From NCBI GenBank assembly GCA_016935875.1, contig JAFGQD010000029.1:1-16220 (forward strand): 16,220 nt of DNA, in the 5' to 3' direction. The notes under the pieces were generated by a model that saw only the letters and a list, made by a program, of their open reading frames with translations, made no database searches and was not told the origin of the DNA. This document shows positions 5,268-13,558 of this stretch, piece after piece. Positions within the stretch are counted from its first letter, which is position 1. Every line of letters begins with the position of its first letter. The translations under genes were made by a program, and so were the position numbers. Source of the DNA: Deltaproteobacteria bacterium (lineage in GTDB: Bacteria > Desulfobacterota > Syntrophia > Syntrophales > UBA2210).

Positions 5268-6506
5268 ATGTCGATAGATGTCAAAATGGCCTGGCGCAAC
5301 CTCTGGCGAAATCCGAGACGATCCATCCTGACAATATTAGCCATCTCATTTGCCTCACTGCTGTTGGTCTTTATGCTGTCCTGGCAGTTTGGATCCTATG
5401 AAACCATGATCGACTCCGCCGTTAAGATACATACCGGCCACCTGCAGGTACAAGCCAAGGGCTATAACGATAAAAAAGGCATTCGCATGGTGGTATCCGA
5501 CCCGGCTGCTGTAGGGAATATTTTGAATAATACTCCGGAAGTGGCTGCTTATACCTATAGGGCTAATGCCTTTTCTCTGGTATCTTCAAAGGAACGAACC
5601 TATGGTGTCGTGGTGGTCGGGATTGATCCGGTCAGGGAAGCCGGTGTGTCCACCCTTAAGAAATTGATCCGTCAGGGAAGCTACCTGTCCGAGGGCGATA
5701 CCGACCAGGCCCTGGTGGGAGCTCTTCTGGCCCGAAACCTGAAGGTCGGCCTGGGTGACGAACTGGTGGTGCTGGGCCAGGGGCGTGATGGTTCCGTAGC
5801 GGCCACGGTGGTTAAGGTAAAGGGCATCTACCGGTCCGGCCAGGACGATTTCGATCGCAGCTCAATACAGATTCCCCTTAAAAACTTTCAGGATATTTAC
5901 TCCATGCGCGGGGCGGTTCATGAAGTTGTGGCGCTCGGCAAGTCCCTGGAATACGTGTCGGAGATTAAGATGGCTGTGGCAGCCGGCGTCGAAGATATTG
6001 GGAATAAAGGGCACCTTGTGGTCCTGGACTGGATGGAACTCATGCCCGGCCTGATAGAGGCCATTCAAATGGATCTGTACAGCGGGTTTATCTTCTATCT
6101 CATTCTGATCGTTGTCGTTGCCTTCAGCATTCTCAATACGTTTCTGATGGCTATCTTCGAGCGGACGAGAGAGTTTGGCGTTCTTCTGGCCATTGGAACG
6201 ACTCCGGGACGCTTGAGTAAACTGCTTCTGATTGAATCCACGATCATGGCTATAGCGGGTATTGTCTTCGGCATTATTTTAGGAAGCCTGCTCACCTGGT
6301 ATTTCCAGGTTCACGGAATCGTCATTTCGGGGACATCCGAACTGATGAGGCAGTTCGGTCTGCCGGAACGCATATATCCTCAGCTTTCAATACTTTCCGC
6401 TTCAATCGGACCGGCTGCGGTGCTTTTCATTACCTTTTTGACCGCTCTGTATCCGGCCCTTAAGGTACGGCGTTTCCGCCCGGTGGAAGCGATGACGGCG
6501 ATTTAA
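5268..6506 (+). CDS. ABC transporter permease, FtsX/LolC-E family (first of pair)
   Basis: A 412-residue inner-membrane permease of the MacB/LolCE type. N-terminal WRNLWRNPRRS precedes TM1 (about residues 18-40). A periplasmic domain follows (about 45-265) with the LolE-like motif HTGHLQVQAKGY and a repeat of the GIDP motif (VVGIDPVREAGV). Then come three TM helices with the FtsX-domain signature FERTREFGVLLAIGTTPGRL and the C-terminal YPALKVRRFRPVEAMTAI. Such proteins pair as heterodimers with a LolD-like ATPase to push substrates from the outer leaflet of the inner membrane into a periplasmic acceptor. AAGGTGATG upstream may serve as the SD. The partners are the second permease (6605) and the ATPase (7873). 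It is not called lolC because the dedicated outer-membrane barrel in this operon suggests a specialised cargo. Confidence 0.92.
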   Translation: MSIDVKMAWRNLWRNPRRSILTILAISFASLLLVFMLSWQFGSYETMIDSAVKIHTGHLQVQAKGYNDKKGIRMVVSDPAAVGNILNNTPEVAAYTYRANAFSLVSSKERTYGVVVVGIDPVREAGVSTLKKLIRQGSYLSEGDTDQALVGALLARNLKVGLGDELVVLGQGRDGSVAATVVKVKGIYRSGQDDFDRSSIQIPLKNFQDIYSMRGAVHEVVALGKSLEYVSEIKMAVAAGVEDIGNKGHLVVLDWMELMPGLIEAIQMDLYSGFIFYLILIVVVAFSILNTFLMAIFERTREFGVLLAIGTTPGRLSKLLLIESTIMAIAGIVFGIILGSLLTWYFQVHGIVISGTSELMRQFGLPERIYPQLSILSASIGPAAVLFITFLTALYPALKVRRFRPVEAMTAI

Positions 6507-6604
6507 ACAATGGTTGGGGGTTCTCTCTTTGATCGAAACGACACTTTTAAACAGCTCATATGTTCCCTGAACTCTGATTATTGACTACATGAGGTCTGTA
6601 CAGT

Positions 6605-7828
6605 ATGCATCTTCAACTAGCCTGGCGGAATATCTGGCGAAACCCGAAGAGGACCGCGGTCATCATGACCGCGATCATTATCGGGGTCTGGAGCATGATC
6701 TTTCTGGGTGCGCTCATGAGAGGAATCTCCGAAGGGATGGTCCGAAACGGTATCTCCACCCTTACCGGACATATCCAAGTGCACCACAGAGGTTATCGAA
6801 ATGACCCTGTCATCGAAAACAGTATGACCGATCCGGAGGTAGTTGAGACTGCCCTGAGAGAGACCCTTCCGGACGGCGCTCAGTGGACCTCCAGAGTTCG
6901 GGTCAACGCTGTCGCGAGTAACGCTCGACACACGGCAGGTGTCACCTTCGTGGGGATTGACCCGGCACATGAGGCCGGGATCTCATTCATCGGAAAGGCG
7001 GTCACCGAAGGACGCTACCTCAGAGACGATGACAAAAACGGAATCGTGGTAGGCAGGGCGCTGGTGGACAAGTTCGAGACCGGATTGGGCCGCAAGATTA
7101 TTATGATGTCACAGGATACCGACCGGGAAGTTGCCTCACGGGCCTTTCGTATTGTCGGAATCTTCAAAGCTGAAATGCAGGCCACGGAAAAGCAGTTTGT
7201 CTTTGTGACCAAAGAGGCTGCGCAGCATATGCTGAAGTTGAAAAACGGTATTTCCGAGATGTCTGTCATCCTGCCTGATCAAAAGGAAGTCAGACACGCG
7301 GCCGACAATGTGAGTGCAGCTCTGCCCTCTGCCGATTATGAGGTCCAGACATGGCGTGAGTTGTTGCCCTTGATCACCGCAATTTTGAACATCTATGACG
7401 GGTTTATGTACATATGGTTTGTAGTGGTTTTTATTGCCATGGGCTTCGGCATCGTCAATACCACGCTGATGGCCGTCTTTGAGCGGATACGGGAGTTCGG
7501 CTTGTTTAAATCATTGGGTATGAAGCCGATGTGGATCATCAGGGAGGTTCTCGCAGAGTCGTTTTTTATCCTCCTTATCGGTACGACTATTGGAAATATC
7601 CTGAGTTTTTTGAGTGTGTTCGCTCTGTCCGGCAACGGCATCGATCTTTCTGCCCTTGCCTCCGGTTTGGAATATGCCGGCATGTCCAGGATCATTTATC
7701 CGGCTATCTACAGCCATGACGTAATTATCGCCAATCTGGTGGTATTCATACTTGGTCTTTTGGTCAGCGTATATCCGGCAGTAAAAGCGGCACGATTTAC
7801 GCCGGTAGAGGCACTGACACATGCTTAG
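6605..7828 (+). CDS. ABC transporter permease, FtsX/LolC-E family (second of pair)
   Basis: A 407-residue paralogue of the preceding permease with the same layout: WRNIWRNPKRT before TM1 (about 18-38), a periplasmic domain opening with LTGHIQVHHRGY, a GIDPAHEAGI motif, then three TM helices with FERIREFGLFKSLGMKP and the C-terminal YPAVKAARFTPVEAL. The shared motifs show the two arose by duplication and probably form a heterodimer like LolC/LolE. GAGGT lies about 10 nt before the ATG. The 98-nt gap from the first permease is the largest inside the operon; it holds no gene or clear promoter that I can see. The ATPase begins 44 nt downstream. Confidence 0.92.
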   Translation: MHLQLAWRNIWRNPKRTAVIMTAIIIGVWSMIFLGALMRGISEGMVRNGISTLTGHIQVHHRGYRNDPVIENSMTDPEVVETALRETLPDGAQWTSRVRVNAVASNARHTAGVTFVGIDPAHEAGISFIGKAVTEGRYLRDDDKNGIVVGRALVDKFETGLGRKIIMMSQDTDREVASRAFRIVGIFKAEMQATEKQFVFVTKEAAQHMLKLKNGISEMSVILPDQKEVRHAADNVSAALPSADYEVQTWRELLPLITAILNIYDGFMYIWFVVVFIAMGFGIVNTTLMAVFERIREFGLFKSLGMKPMWIIREVLAESFFILLIGTTIGNILSFLSVFALSGNGIDLSALASGLEYAGMSRIIYPAIYSHDVIIANLVVFILGLLVSVYPAVKAARFTPVEALTHA

Positions 7829-7872
7829 AGGACAGATGATTGCATATATATTTCTTCCTATAGGAGATTGAT

Positions 7873-8565
7873 ATGAACATCGTGGAATGCACCGACGTTA
7901 AGAAGACCTACCAGCAGGGGAAAATTGTGGTCACCGCTCTTGGGGGTGTGAGTCTGTCCATACAAAAAGGTGGTTTTGTAGCCCTGGCGGGACCCTCGGG
8001 ATCAGGCAAGACCACCCTGCTGAATATTATCGGTGGGCTGGACTCGGCTGATTCCGGGCGTGTCACCGTGAACGGAAGCACTCTGGATACAATGAATCAG
8101 TCAGAACTGGCCAGTTTACGCCTGCACAATATCGGATTTATATTCCAGGCCTATAACCTTATTCCGGTTCTGTCGGCATTGGAAAATGTGGAATTTGTCA
8201 TGCTTCTCCAGGGTGTCCCACTGGCCGAGCGACGTGAGCGGGCAAAAAACATATTGGATGATGTCGGGTTGGAAGATACATACGACAGGCGTCCGGCAGA
8301 ACTGTCGGGAGGACAGCAGCAGAGGGTGGCGGTTGCACGGGCCATCGTGTCCGATCCGGCTATTGTGTTGGCCGATGAACCCACGGCCAACCTCGATTCC
8401 AAAACAGGGGAAGGTCTTTTGGAGATGATGAAGCAAATGAACGAGAAGAAGAAAGTTACCTTTATCTTTTCCACCCACGACAAGATGGTCATGGATTATG
8501 CACGTCGGCTTGTCCTCATCAAGGATGGCTTGGTGGCGGGGGACGAGATAAGAGACGGGGGCTAG
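7873..8565 (+). CDS. ABC transporter ATPase, LolD/MacB family
   Basis: A 230-residue cytoplasmic nucleotide-binding subunit that powers the two permeases. All motifs are present: Walker A GPSGSGKT (residues 40-47), Q-loop Q92 in FQAYNLIPVLSALENV (typical of the LolD/MacB group), signature LSGGQ (144-148) with QQRVAVARAI, Walker B IVLADE (164-169), D-loop and H-loop H202 in FSTHD. AGGAG lies about 6 nt before the ATG. The length equals LolD. It sits directly after the second permease and before the outer-membrane barrel. Confidence 0.95.
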   Translation: MNIVECTDVKKTYQQGKIVVTALGGVSLSIQKGGFVALAGPSGSGKTTLLNIIGGLDSADSGRVTVNGSTLDTMNQSELASLRLHNIGFIFQAYNLIPVLSALENVEFVMLLQGVPLAERRERAKNILDDVGLEDTYDRRPAELSGGQQQRVAVARAIVSDPAIVLADEPTANLDSKTGEGLLEMMKQMNEKKKVTFIFSTHDKMVMDYARRLVLIKDGLVAGDEIRDGG

Positions 8566-8592
8566 GGATCAGAAGACAGGGGCCGGGGAAAC

Positions 8593-10047
8593 GTGTTATC
8601 AATGCAATGTGCTACGCGGATATTCATTAGAAAATTCCATTATAATACCTTTCATGCTGACTGCTGTCTGCCAACTACTGTTTTCTATCTCTTTTCAATC
8701 TTCCTTGCGGTTGTTTTGTTTGCCTGTGTCGATACGGTACCCTCATGGGCGGCAACAGCTCCCCCGAACGGATCACTTTCCGCTACATCCGGAAAGCAAA
8801 ATACCACTCCCGAGCCCTGGTATACGGATATCGATGATCAGTGGGGCGGCCATGTAAAGGTTACGGGCTCCGTTCTGTGGCCTGACGACGAGTCGTATTT
8901 TCAGTTGGTGGACACCGATCCATGGTATGACGGCTCCGCTGAGGTGCGGCTCAAGAGCAACCTTTTCTTCGGCACGTGGGGTAATTTTGAAACCCACTAC
9001 GAAGCCGTTCTCTCGGGTGGAGATACCAGGCGTAAGGAAAGGGACCTGGAGCGGATCTTCCCGGGTCTTTTCAGCGCCGGTCTGGTGGCCGGAGGTCCTC
9101 CGAGTGATAAACGGCGCTTGATGGACTTAACAAAGATTCTTGATGAGAATGACGACCATATTCTCTATCACCGTCTGGATCGAGTCTCCCTGACCCTGAT
9201 GCCCGGGTGGGGTGTTGTCCGTATCGGCCGTCAGGCGGTCACCTGGGGAAACGGGTTTCTCTTTAACCCGATAGATCTTTTTAATCCCTTTTCGCCATCG
9301 GATATTGAACGGGAGTACAAGATCGGAGACGATATGATCTTCACACAATTCTCCGCGAAGAGGGTGGGTGATTTTCAGTTCCTGTATGTTCCGAGACGCG
9401 ACCCGGAGAGCGGAGATGTCAAAGATGATCAGTCATCCCTGGCGGGAAAGCTCCATTTTGCGCGGGGCACAACGGAGTTTGATATAGTGGCGGCCATGCA
9501 TTATGGCGACACGGTGGTGGGATTCGGCAGCATGGGATACCTGGGGAATACCGCCTGGCGCCTGGATTGCACCTGGACGTTTCTTGACGAAGATCACGGT
9601 ACGGATGATTATCTCTCAGTGGTGGCAAATATTGATTACTCTTGGGTATGGTGGAAGAAAAATTGTTACGGATATGTGGAATATTTTTTTAATGGTCTCT
9701 GCAACGACCGGTACGCGGAGGCATGGACCGATCCCGATATTGCCGGGCGGATCGACAGGGGAGAACTGTTTACGGTAGGACGAAATTACGTAAGCGGCCA
9801 TATCAGGATGGAACTGCACCCCCTGTTCAACATCTATCTGACTGCAATCACCAACCTGGAAGATCCTTCGGGATTGTTACAACCCCGCGCTTCGTGGAAT
9901 ATGACTCAGAACACACAGATCATACTGGCGTGCAATATCTATTATGGCGGGAGAGACACAGAATACGGTGGATATACCATAAGGGGTACAGGTTTTCTCA
10001 ACAAGCCCTCAGACAGCGCGTATCTCTCTCTTACCTATTATTTTTAG
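8593..10047 (+). CDS. Secreted outer-membrane beta-barrel protein, porin/DUF1302-like
   Basis: Up to 484 residues. The N-terminus has an unusually long basic region, a hydrophobic core (about 29-46) and a likely cleavage site at PSWA-AT (about residue 53). A Cys at 45 (LFAC) resembles a lipobox but Phe at -2 makes lipidation doubtful. The mature part has many alternating aromatic strands (e.g. GYVEYFFNGLCN, IYLTAITNLEDPSG, TQIILACNIYYGG) and ends YLSLTYYF, with the C-terminal Phe used by the BAM machinery. The stretch VVRIGRQAVTWGNGFLFNPIDLFNPF resembles the DUF1302 / porin-like family of large channels (recognition by pattern, moderate). The start may be GTG 8593 or ATG 8602; neither has a strong SD. 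It closes the export operon, 27 nt after the ATPase, and could be the outer-membrane exit or insertion point of the system. Confidence 0.75.
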   Translation: MLSMQCATRIFIRKFHYNTFHADCCLPTTVFYLFSIFLAVVLFACVDTVPSWAATAPPNGSLSATSGKQNTTPEPWYTDIDDQWGGHVKVTGSVLWPDDESYFQLVDTDPWYDGSAEVRLKSNLFFGTWGNFETHYEAVLSGGDTRRKERDLERIFPGLFSAGLVAGGPPSDKRRLMDLTKILDENDDHILYHRLDRVSLTLMPGWGVVRIGRQAVTWGNGFLFNPIDLFNPFSPSDIEREYKIGDDMIFTQFSAKRVGDFQFLYVPRRDPESGDVKDDQSSLAGKLHFARGTTEFDIVAAMHYGDTVVGFGSMGYLGNTAWRLDCTWTFLDEDHGTDDYLSVVANIDYSWVWWKKNCYGYVEYFFNGLCNDRYAEAWTDPDIAGRIDRGELFTVGRNYVSGHIRMELHPLFNIYLTAITNLEDPSGLLQPRASWNMTQNTQIILACNIYYGGRDTEYGGYTIRGTGFLNKPSDSAYLSLTYYF

Positions 10048-10067
10048 AGAGATTCTGAATTTTCGAC

Positions 10068-10919
10068 TTACCCATCCGAGTCTTCATTTATGAAATCGAG
10101 GACTTGTCTGTATATTTCTTTTCTCGGCATGTCCATTTCTTCCGAGAGGGCATCTATGATGTCTCTGGTGGAGGATTCGGAATCTTTTCGCGCTTCCTGA
10201 AAACGTGCCCGTATTTCTTCGGCGGATCGACCTGAGCGATCCCTTGCGGCTCCCGAAATTACCAGCGTGATTTCTCCCTTTATCTTCTTTCCCCGGAGAG
10301 ATTCACTGACCTCACGTACGGTTCCGCGCATGGTTTCTTCATATATTTTCGTCAGTTCTCTGGACACGGCAATCTGTCTGTCCCCAAGAATTTCATTGAC
10401 ATCCTGAAGGGTTGCAACAAGCCGGTTGGGTGATTCGTAAAATACCATGGTTTTTGATTCTTCTTTGATGGATTCCAGCAACTGCCGTCTCTTTCCGCGG
10501 CGGGTGGGCAGGAACGCGAAAAAGACGAAACTGTCCATGGGAAGACCGGAGACGTTAAGAGCGGCTATCGCAGCGACCGGTCCCGGAAGAGGAACAACCT
10601 TGATGGACTGGGCGATGGCCTGAGTAACAAAAAGATATCCGGGATCGGATATGCCGGGTGTGCCCGCGTCGGAGACATAGGCTATATCCATTCCGTCATT
10701 CAGTTTGGCTATCAGATGAACGCCCTTCTTTAACTCGTTGCGGTCGTGGAGACTGGTGAGAGGCGTATCGATTCCATAGGCATCAAGCAGGATCTTTGTT
10801 CTGCGTGTATCTTCCGCCGCTATCAGCCGCACCTCTTTAAGGATGCGGATAGCACGCAGCGTTATATCCTCCAGATTACCGATGGGAGTGGCAACGATAT
10901 ATAATATTCCTTTGTGCAT
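10068..10919 (-). CDS. rsmI: 16S rRNA (cytidine1402-2'-O)-methyltransferase
   Basis: RsmI adds the 2'-O-methyl group to C1402 of 16S rRNA, next to the P-site, using S-adenosylmethionine. The 283-residue protein has the tetrapyrrole-methylase fold: N-terminal LYIVATPIGNLEDITLRA, the AEDTRRTKILL segment, YVSDAGTPGISDPGYLF (SAM pocket), LPGPVAAIAALNVSGLP, FAFLPTRRGKR and YESPNRLVATL. The C-terminal extra domain carries MPRKEIYRQVLDF. It is the last gene of the leftward translation operon, 12 nt after yraN, and converges with the outer-membrane barrel gene with only 20 nt between stops. Confidence 0.96.
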   Translation of the reverse strand: MHKGILYIVATPIGNLEDITLRAIRILKEVRLIAAEDTRRTKILLDAYGIDTPLTSLHDRNELKKGVHLIAKLNDGMDIAYVSDAGTPGISDPGYLFVTQAIAQSIKVVPLPGPVAAIAALNVSGLPMDSFVFFAFLPTRRGKRRQLLESIKEESKTMVFYESPNRLVATLQDVNEILGDRQIAVSRELTKIYEETMRGTVREVSESLRGKKIKGEITLVISGAARDRSGRSAEEIRARFQEARKDSESSTRDIIDALSEEMDMPRKEIYRQVLDFINEDSDG

Positions 10920-10931
10920 AACGGTTTTCGA

Positions 10932-11330
10932 TCAACAGCCCAGGTCAAAGGCGTCTTTTATGATTTTCACCCGGTTGCCCTGCGGCAGGAACCTGATAGC
11001 CACAATATCAAATCTGACATTGTGATCGGTAAGTCCCTTTTCCTGCAGATACTGGAGCGCAACTTTTGAGATCTTTTTCTGTTTGGTTGTGCCGACTGCC
11101 TCTTCGGGTAAGCCAAACCGGTCTGATTTCCTGCTCTTTACCTCGACAAAGATTACATCACCGGCATCCATGGCGACAATGTCGATTTCTCCATACCGGC
11201 ATCTGTAGTTTCTTTCGATGATACGGTACCCGTCTTGTAGCAGTCGGGCGACCGCTATATCTTCTCCGTGTTTGCCCTTCTCCCTGTTATTTGATCCTGA
11301 AAGATCTCCTGTGGATCTTGCATCGGCCAT
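10932..11330 (-). CDS. yraN: YraN / UPF0102 family protein (endonuclease-like fold)
   Basis: A 132-residue member of the UPF0102 family with the restriction-endonuclease-like core: GEDIAVARLLQDGYRIIERN, RCRYGEIDIVA and VIFVEVKSRK, containing the D...EVK-type acidic/lysine residues expected of a nuclease site. The cellular role of this family is not established. The ATG at 11330 overlaps the end of rnhB by 44 nt; the first ~15 residues are poorly conserved and a shorter start cannot be excluded, but no other ATG/GTG/TTG with an SD is obvious before GKHGEDI. The order rplS-rnhB-yraN-rsmI is common. Confidence 0.92.
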   Translation of the reverse strand: MADARSTGDLSGSNNREKGKHGEDIAVARLLQDGYRIIERNYRCRYGEIDIVAMDAGDVIFVEVKSRKSDRFGLPEEAVGTTKQKKISKVALQYLQEKGLTDHNVRFDIVAIRFLPQGNRVKIIKDAFDLGC

Positions 11331-11871
11331 ATTTCTTCACTGCCTCTCGATGCTCCTTTGTGCCGTATCCCTTGTTCTTGAGAAAGTTATACTGCGGATA
11401 TGAAACATGATACCTGTCCATGAGCTGGTCTCTTGATACCTTGGCTATTATGGAAGCCGCAGCCACCGAAACACTCAGGGAATCTCCCTTGATAATTGTT
11501 TCCTGCGGGATGGGGATGTCGATATTATTTATACCGTCTATGAGGAGATAGTCAGGTTGGGTGGAGAGATTCAAGACAGCCGTCTTCATTGCAGCGAGTG
11601 TTGCCTGGAGAATGTTGATCCTGTCTATGGTAGAAGCTTCTATTGCGCCCAATCCAATAGAGATGGCATCATCTCGTATTATCTTGTACAGGGCTTCTCT
11701 TTTAAGGGGAGTCAGTTTTTTTGAGTCTCTGATCTCCCCGTTTGTGTAACCTGAAGGGAAGATTACCGCTGCCGCGAGAACGGGGCCCGCAAGAGGCCCT
11801 CTTCCGGCCTCATCGACGCCTGCAATCGCGTCAAAACCCTGAAATCGGGCACGCAGTTCAAATCCATACAT
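11287..11871 (-). CDS. rnhB: Ribonuclease HII
   Basis: Removes RNA from RNA-DNA hybrids, including misincorporated single ribonucleotides. Type 2 RNase H motifs are clear: IAGVDEAGRGPLAGPVLAAA (catalytic Asp-Glu pair), DSKKLTPLKRE, DYLLIDG, KGDSLSVSVAAASIIAKVSRD and the C-terminal YPQYNFLKNKGYGTKEHREA. I place the start at ATG 11871, 1 nt after the rplS stop (194 aa); an in-frame TTG at 11886 would overlap rplS by 14 nt and has its SD (AAGGA) too close. The choice is not certain. The end overlaps yraN. Confidence 0.95.
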   Translation of the reverse strand: MYGFELRARFQGFDAIAGVDEAGRGPLAGPVLAAAVIFPSGYTNGEIRDSKKLTPLKREALYKIIRDDAISIGLGAIEASTIDRINILQATLAAMKTAVLNLSTQPDYLLIDGINNIDIPIPQETIIKGDSLSVSVAAASIIAKVSRDQLMDRYHVSYPQYNFLKNKGYGTKEHREAVKKYGRCKIHRRSFRIK

Positions 11872-11872
11872 C

Positions 11873-12220
11873 TCATCTTCTGCCAAGTTCCTTTATCCTT
11901 GCCTTCTTGCCCTTGAGATCTCTCAGGTAGTACAGTCTTGAACGCCTGACCCTGCCCCGCATCACTATCTCTATCTTGTCAATAATGGGGGAATGAAGGG
12001 GAAATGTTCTTTCGACTCCTATGCCGGAAGATATTTTTCTTACGGTAAAAGTGGCGCGGTTCTGTCCCGCCCTCTTGCGTATAACAGATCCCTGAAAGAC
12101 CTGGATCCTTTCCTTCTGCCCCTCAATGATCTTCACATGCACCTTCAAGGTGTCACCCGGCTTGAATCCGGGAATATCTGCTCTCATCTGTTCCTTTTCA
12201 AGTGTATCGAGAACATTCAT
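11873..12220 (-). CDS. rplS: 50S ribosomal protein L19
   Basis: A 115-residue L19, located at the 30S-50S interface. Recognised by PGDTLKVHVKIIEGQKERIQ, FQGSVIRKRAGQNRATFTVRK, GIGVERTFPLHSPIIDKIEI and RGRVRRSRLYYLRDLKGKKARIKE. AGGAGG lies about 9 nt before the ATG. Standard length. The 40-nt gap to the upstream methyltransferase gene shows no clear separate promoter. Confidence 0.98.
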   Translation of the reverse strand: MNVLDTLEKEQMRADIPGFKPGDTLKVHVKIIEGQKERIQVFQGSVIRKRAGQNRATFTVRKISSGIGVERTFPLHSPIIDKIEIVMRGRVRRSRLYYLRDLKGKKARIKELGRR

Positions 12221-12260
12221 AATTCAAAATCCTCCTCTGAAATATCATATTTGCATTTAA

Positions 12261-12821
12261 TTATTGTCCACACAATCTGTCCAATGTTATGGCTGCCGCC
12301 GATCGGACCGACAGGTGATTATAATCCGAGTTTCCTCGTATTGGTTCCACAAAAAAATCAGCCTTCTCAATAGCCTCTTCAGCTATTCCCCAACCCGTTC
12401 CAAATACTATTAGAAAAGGATCCTTGTTTTCCGACATCTTTTCTTTCAGGTCTTCACAGGTCAGATGCTTCTTATGCGATGCGGCACTTGTAAACACCAC
12501 ATTGACCCTATCCCCGGTTTCCTTCGATATGGCCAGTATAGTATCTTCAAGGGTGCTCTCCAGTCTCACGATGTCGAAAGCCTGTTTTCTGGAAGGGTTA
12601 TAGGTTACGCCGTATCCCTTCTGCCAGTGGTGCAAAATACGTTCTACAAACGCCTGTTGCTGCTCTATCGGCGTTATGATGTAAAAACCTTTCACACCAT
12701 ACGTCCTGGCGGCCCTTGATATATCGTGTATATCCAGATTGGTCACCGCCGTTGTCACAACATCACCCCTTTTGTTGTAAACGGGGTAGTGTAAAAGAGC
12801 AATATAAAGGTTCTTATACAA
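12261..12821 (-). CDS. SPOUT-type RNA methyltransferase (TrmD-neighbour family)
   Basis: A predicted SAM-dependent RNA methyltransferase of the small SPOUT family often encoded between trmD and rplS in deltaproteobacteria and Aquificales; its target RNA is not known to me. Visible features: LYIALLHYPVYNKRGDVVTT at the N-terminus, AVTNLDIHDISRAARTYGVK, FLIVFGTGWGIAEE (the SAM-binding knot region) and RGNSDYNHLSVRSAAAITLDRL. No ATG start exists. A TTG at 12839 has its SD too close and overlaps trmD by 26 nt; a TTG at 12821 has AGGAG 9 nt upstream, overlaps trmD by 8 nt and starts right before YKNLYIALL, so I choose it (186 aa). Confidence 0.88.
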   Translation of the reverse strand: MYKNLYIALLHYPVYNKRGDVVTTAVTNLDIHDISRAARTYGVKGFYIITPIEQQQAFVERILHHWQKGYGVTYNPSRKQAFDIVRLESTLEDTILAISKETGDRVNVVFTSAASHKKHLTCEDLKEKMSENKDPFLIVFGTGWGIAEEAIEKADFFVEPIRGNSDYNHLSVRSAAAITLDRLCGQ

Positions 12822-13557
12822 ATTCAGGATCTCCTGCAAGCTCCTCGAGTATCCGTTTGTCCTCTTGTGTAAGATCAGCCTGCTTCAGCATGTCAGGTCT
12901 TCTCTGCAGTGTTCTCTTGAGGGATTCCCTGTGCCTCCATTCGTCTATCTTCTTTTGATGTCCCGAAAGCAACACTTCCGGAACCTCCCAGCTTTCATAT
13001 TCCCTGGGTCTCGTGTAGTGTGGACCTTCAAGGAGTCCGGTCGAGAAAGAATCATACAGGACCGATTCACTGTTTCCCACAAACCCAGGCACAAGACGCG
13101 AAACAGCATCCACAACGACCATCGCAGGCAACTCTCCACCGCTCAAGACATAATCACCTATCGATATCTCTCTGTCAACCATGTGTTCCCTGATTCTTTC
13201 GTCTACTCCCTCGTAGTGACCGCATATCAGGACAATTCTGGAATATTGAGAGAGTTCTTCCGCGGTTTTCTGTTTGAATGGTTCCCCCTGGGGTGATAGA
13301 AGGATGACACATGCCTTATCCCCGGCGGGAACAATGGTCTTCAGGGCGTCTGCGACAGGCTCTATTTTCATGACCATTCCGCCGCCCCCTCCGTAAGGGG
13401 TGTCGTCGGTGGTTCTATGCCTGTCCCGGGTGTAGTCGCGAATATTGTAGAGATTTACTTCGATTAGGCCCTTGTCTATGGATTTTTTTATAAGGCTGCT
13501 ACCGAGAGTGGATTGAAACATCTCCGGAAAGACGGACAAAATATCAAAAATGATCAT
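12814..13557 (-). CDS. trmD: tRNA (guanine37-N1)-methyltransferase
   Basis: TrmD methylates G37 of tRNAs with a G36pG37 anticodon loop, preventing +1 frameshifts; it is essential in most bacteria. The 247-residue protein shows the SPOUT knot motifs: DDTPYGGGGGMVMKIEPV (51-68), LICGHYEGVDERI (110-122) and SIGDYVLSGGELPAMVVVDA (132-151), then the C-terminal domain with HYTRPREY and LLSGHQKKIDEWR. AAGGA lies about 9 nt before the ATG. It begins 1 nt after the rimM stop and overlaps the next gene, so translational coupling is likely. Confidence 0.98.
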   Translation of the reverse strand: MIIFDILSVFPEMFQSTLGSSLIKKSIDKGLIEVNLYNIRDYTRDRHRTTDDTPYGGGGGMVMKIEPVADALKTIVPAGDKACVILLSPQGEPFKQKTAEELSQYSRIVLICGHYEGVDERIREHMVDREISIGDYVLSGGELPAMVVVDAVSRLVPGFVGNSESVLYDSFSTGLLEGPHYTRPREYESWEVPEVLLSGHQKKIDEWRHRESLKRTLQRRPDMLKQADLTQEDKRILEELAGDPEFV

Positions 13558-13558
13558 T

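Noticed and set aside
10023..10052. TCTCTCT/AGAGAGA inverted repeat at the convergent end of the barrel gene and rsmI
   Set aside because: AT/CT-simple arms, 15-nt loop partly inside the coding sequence and no clear T-tail; too weak to call a bidirectional terminator.
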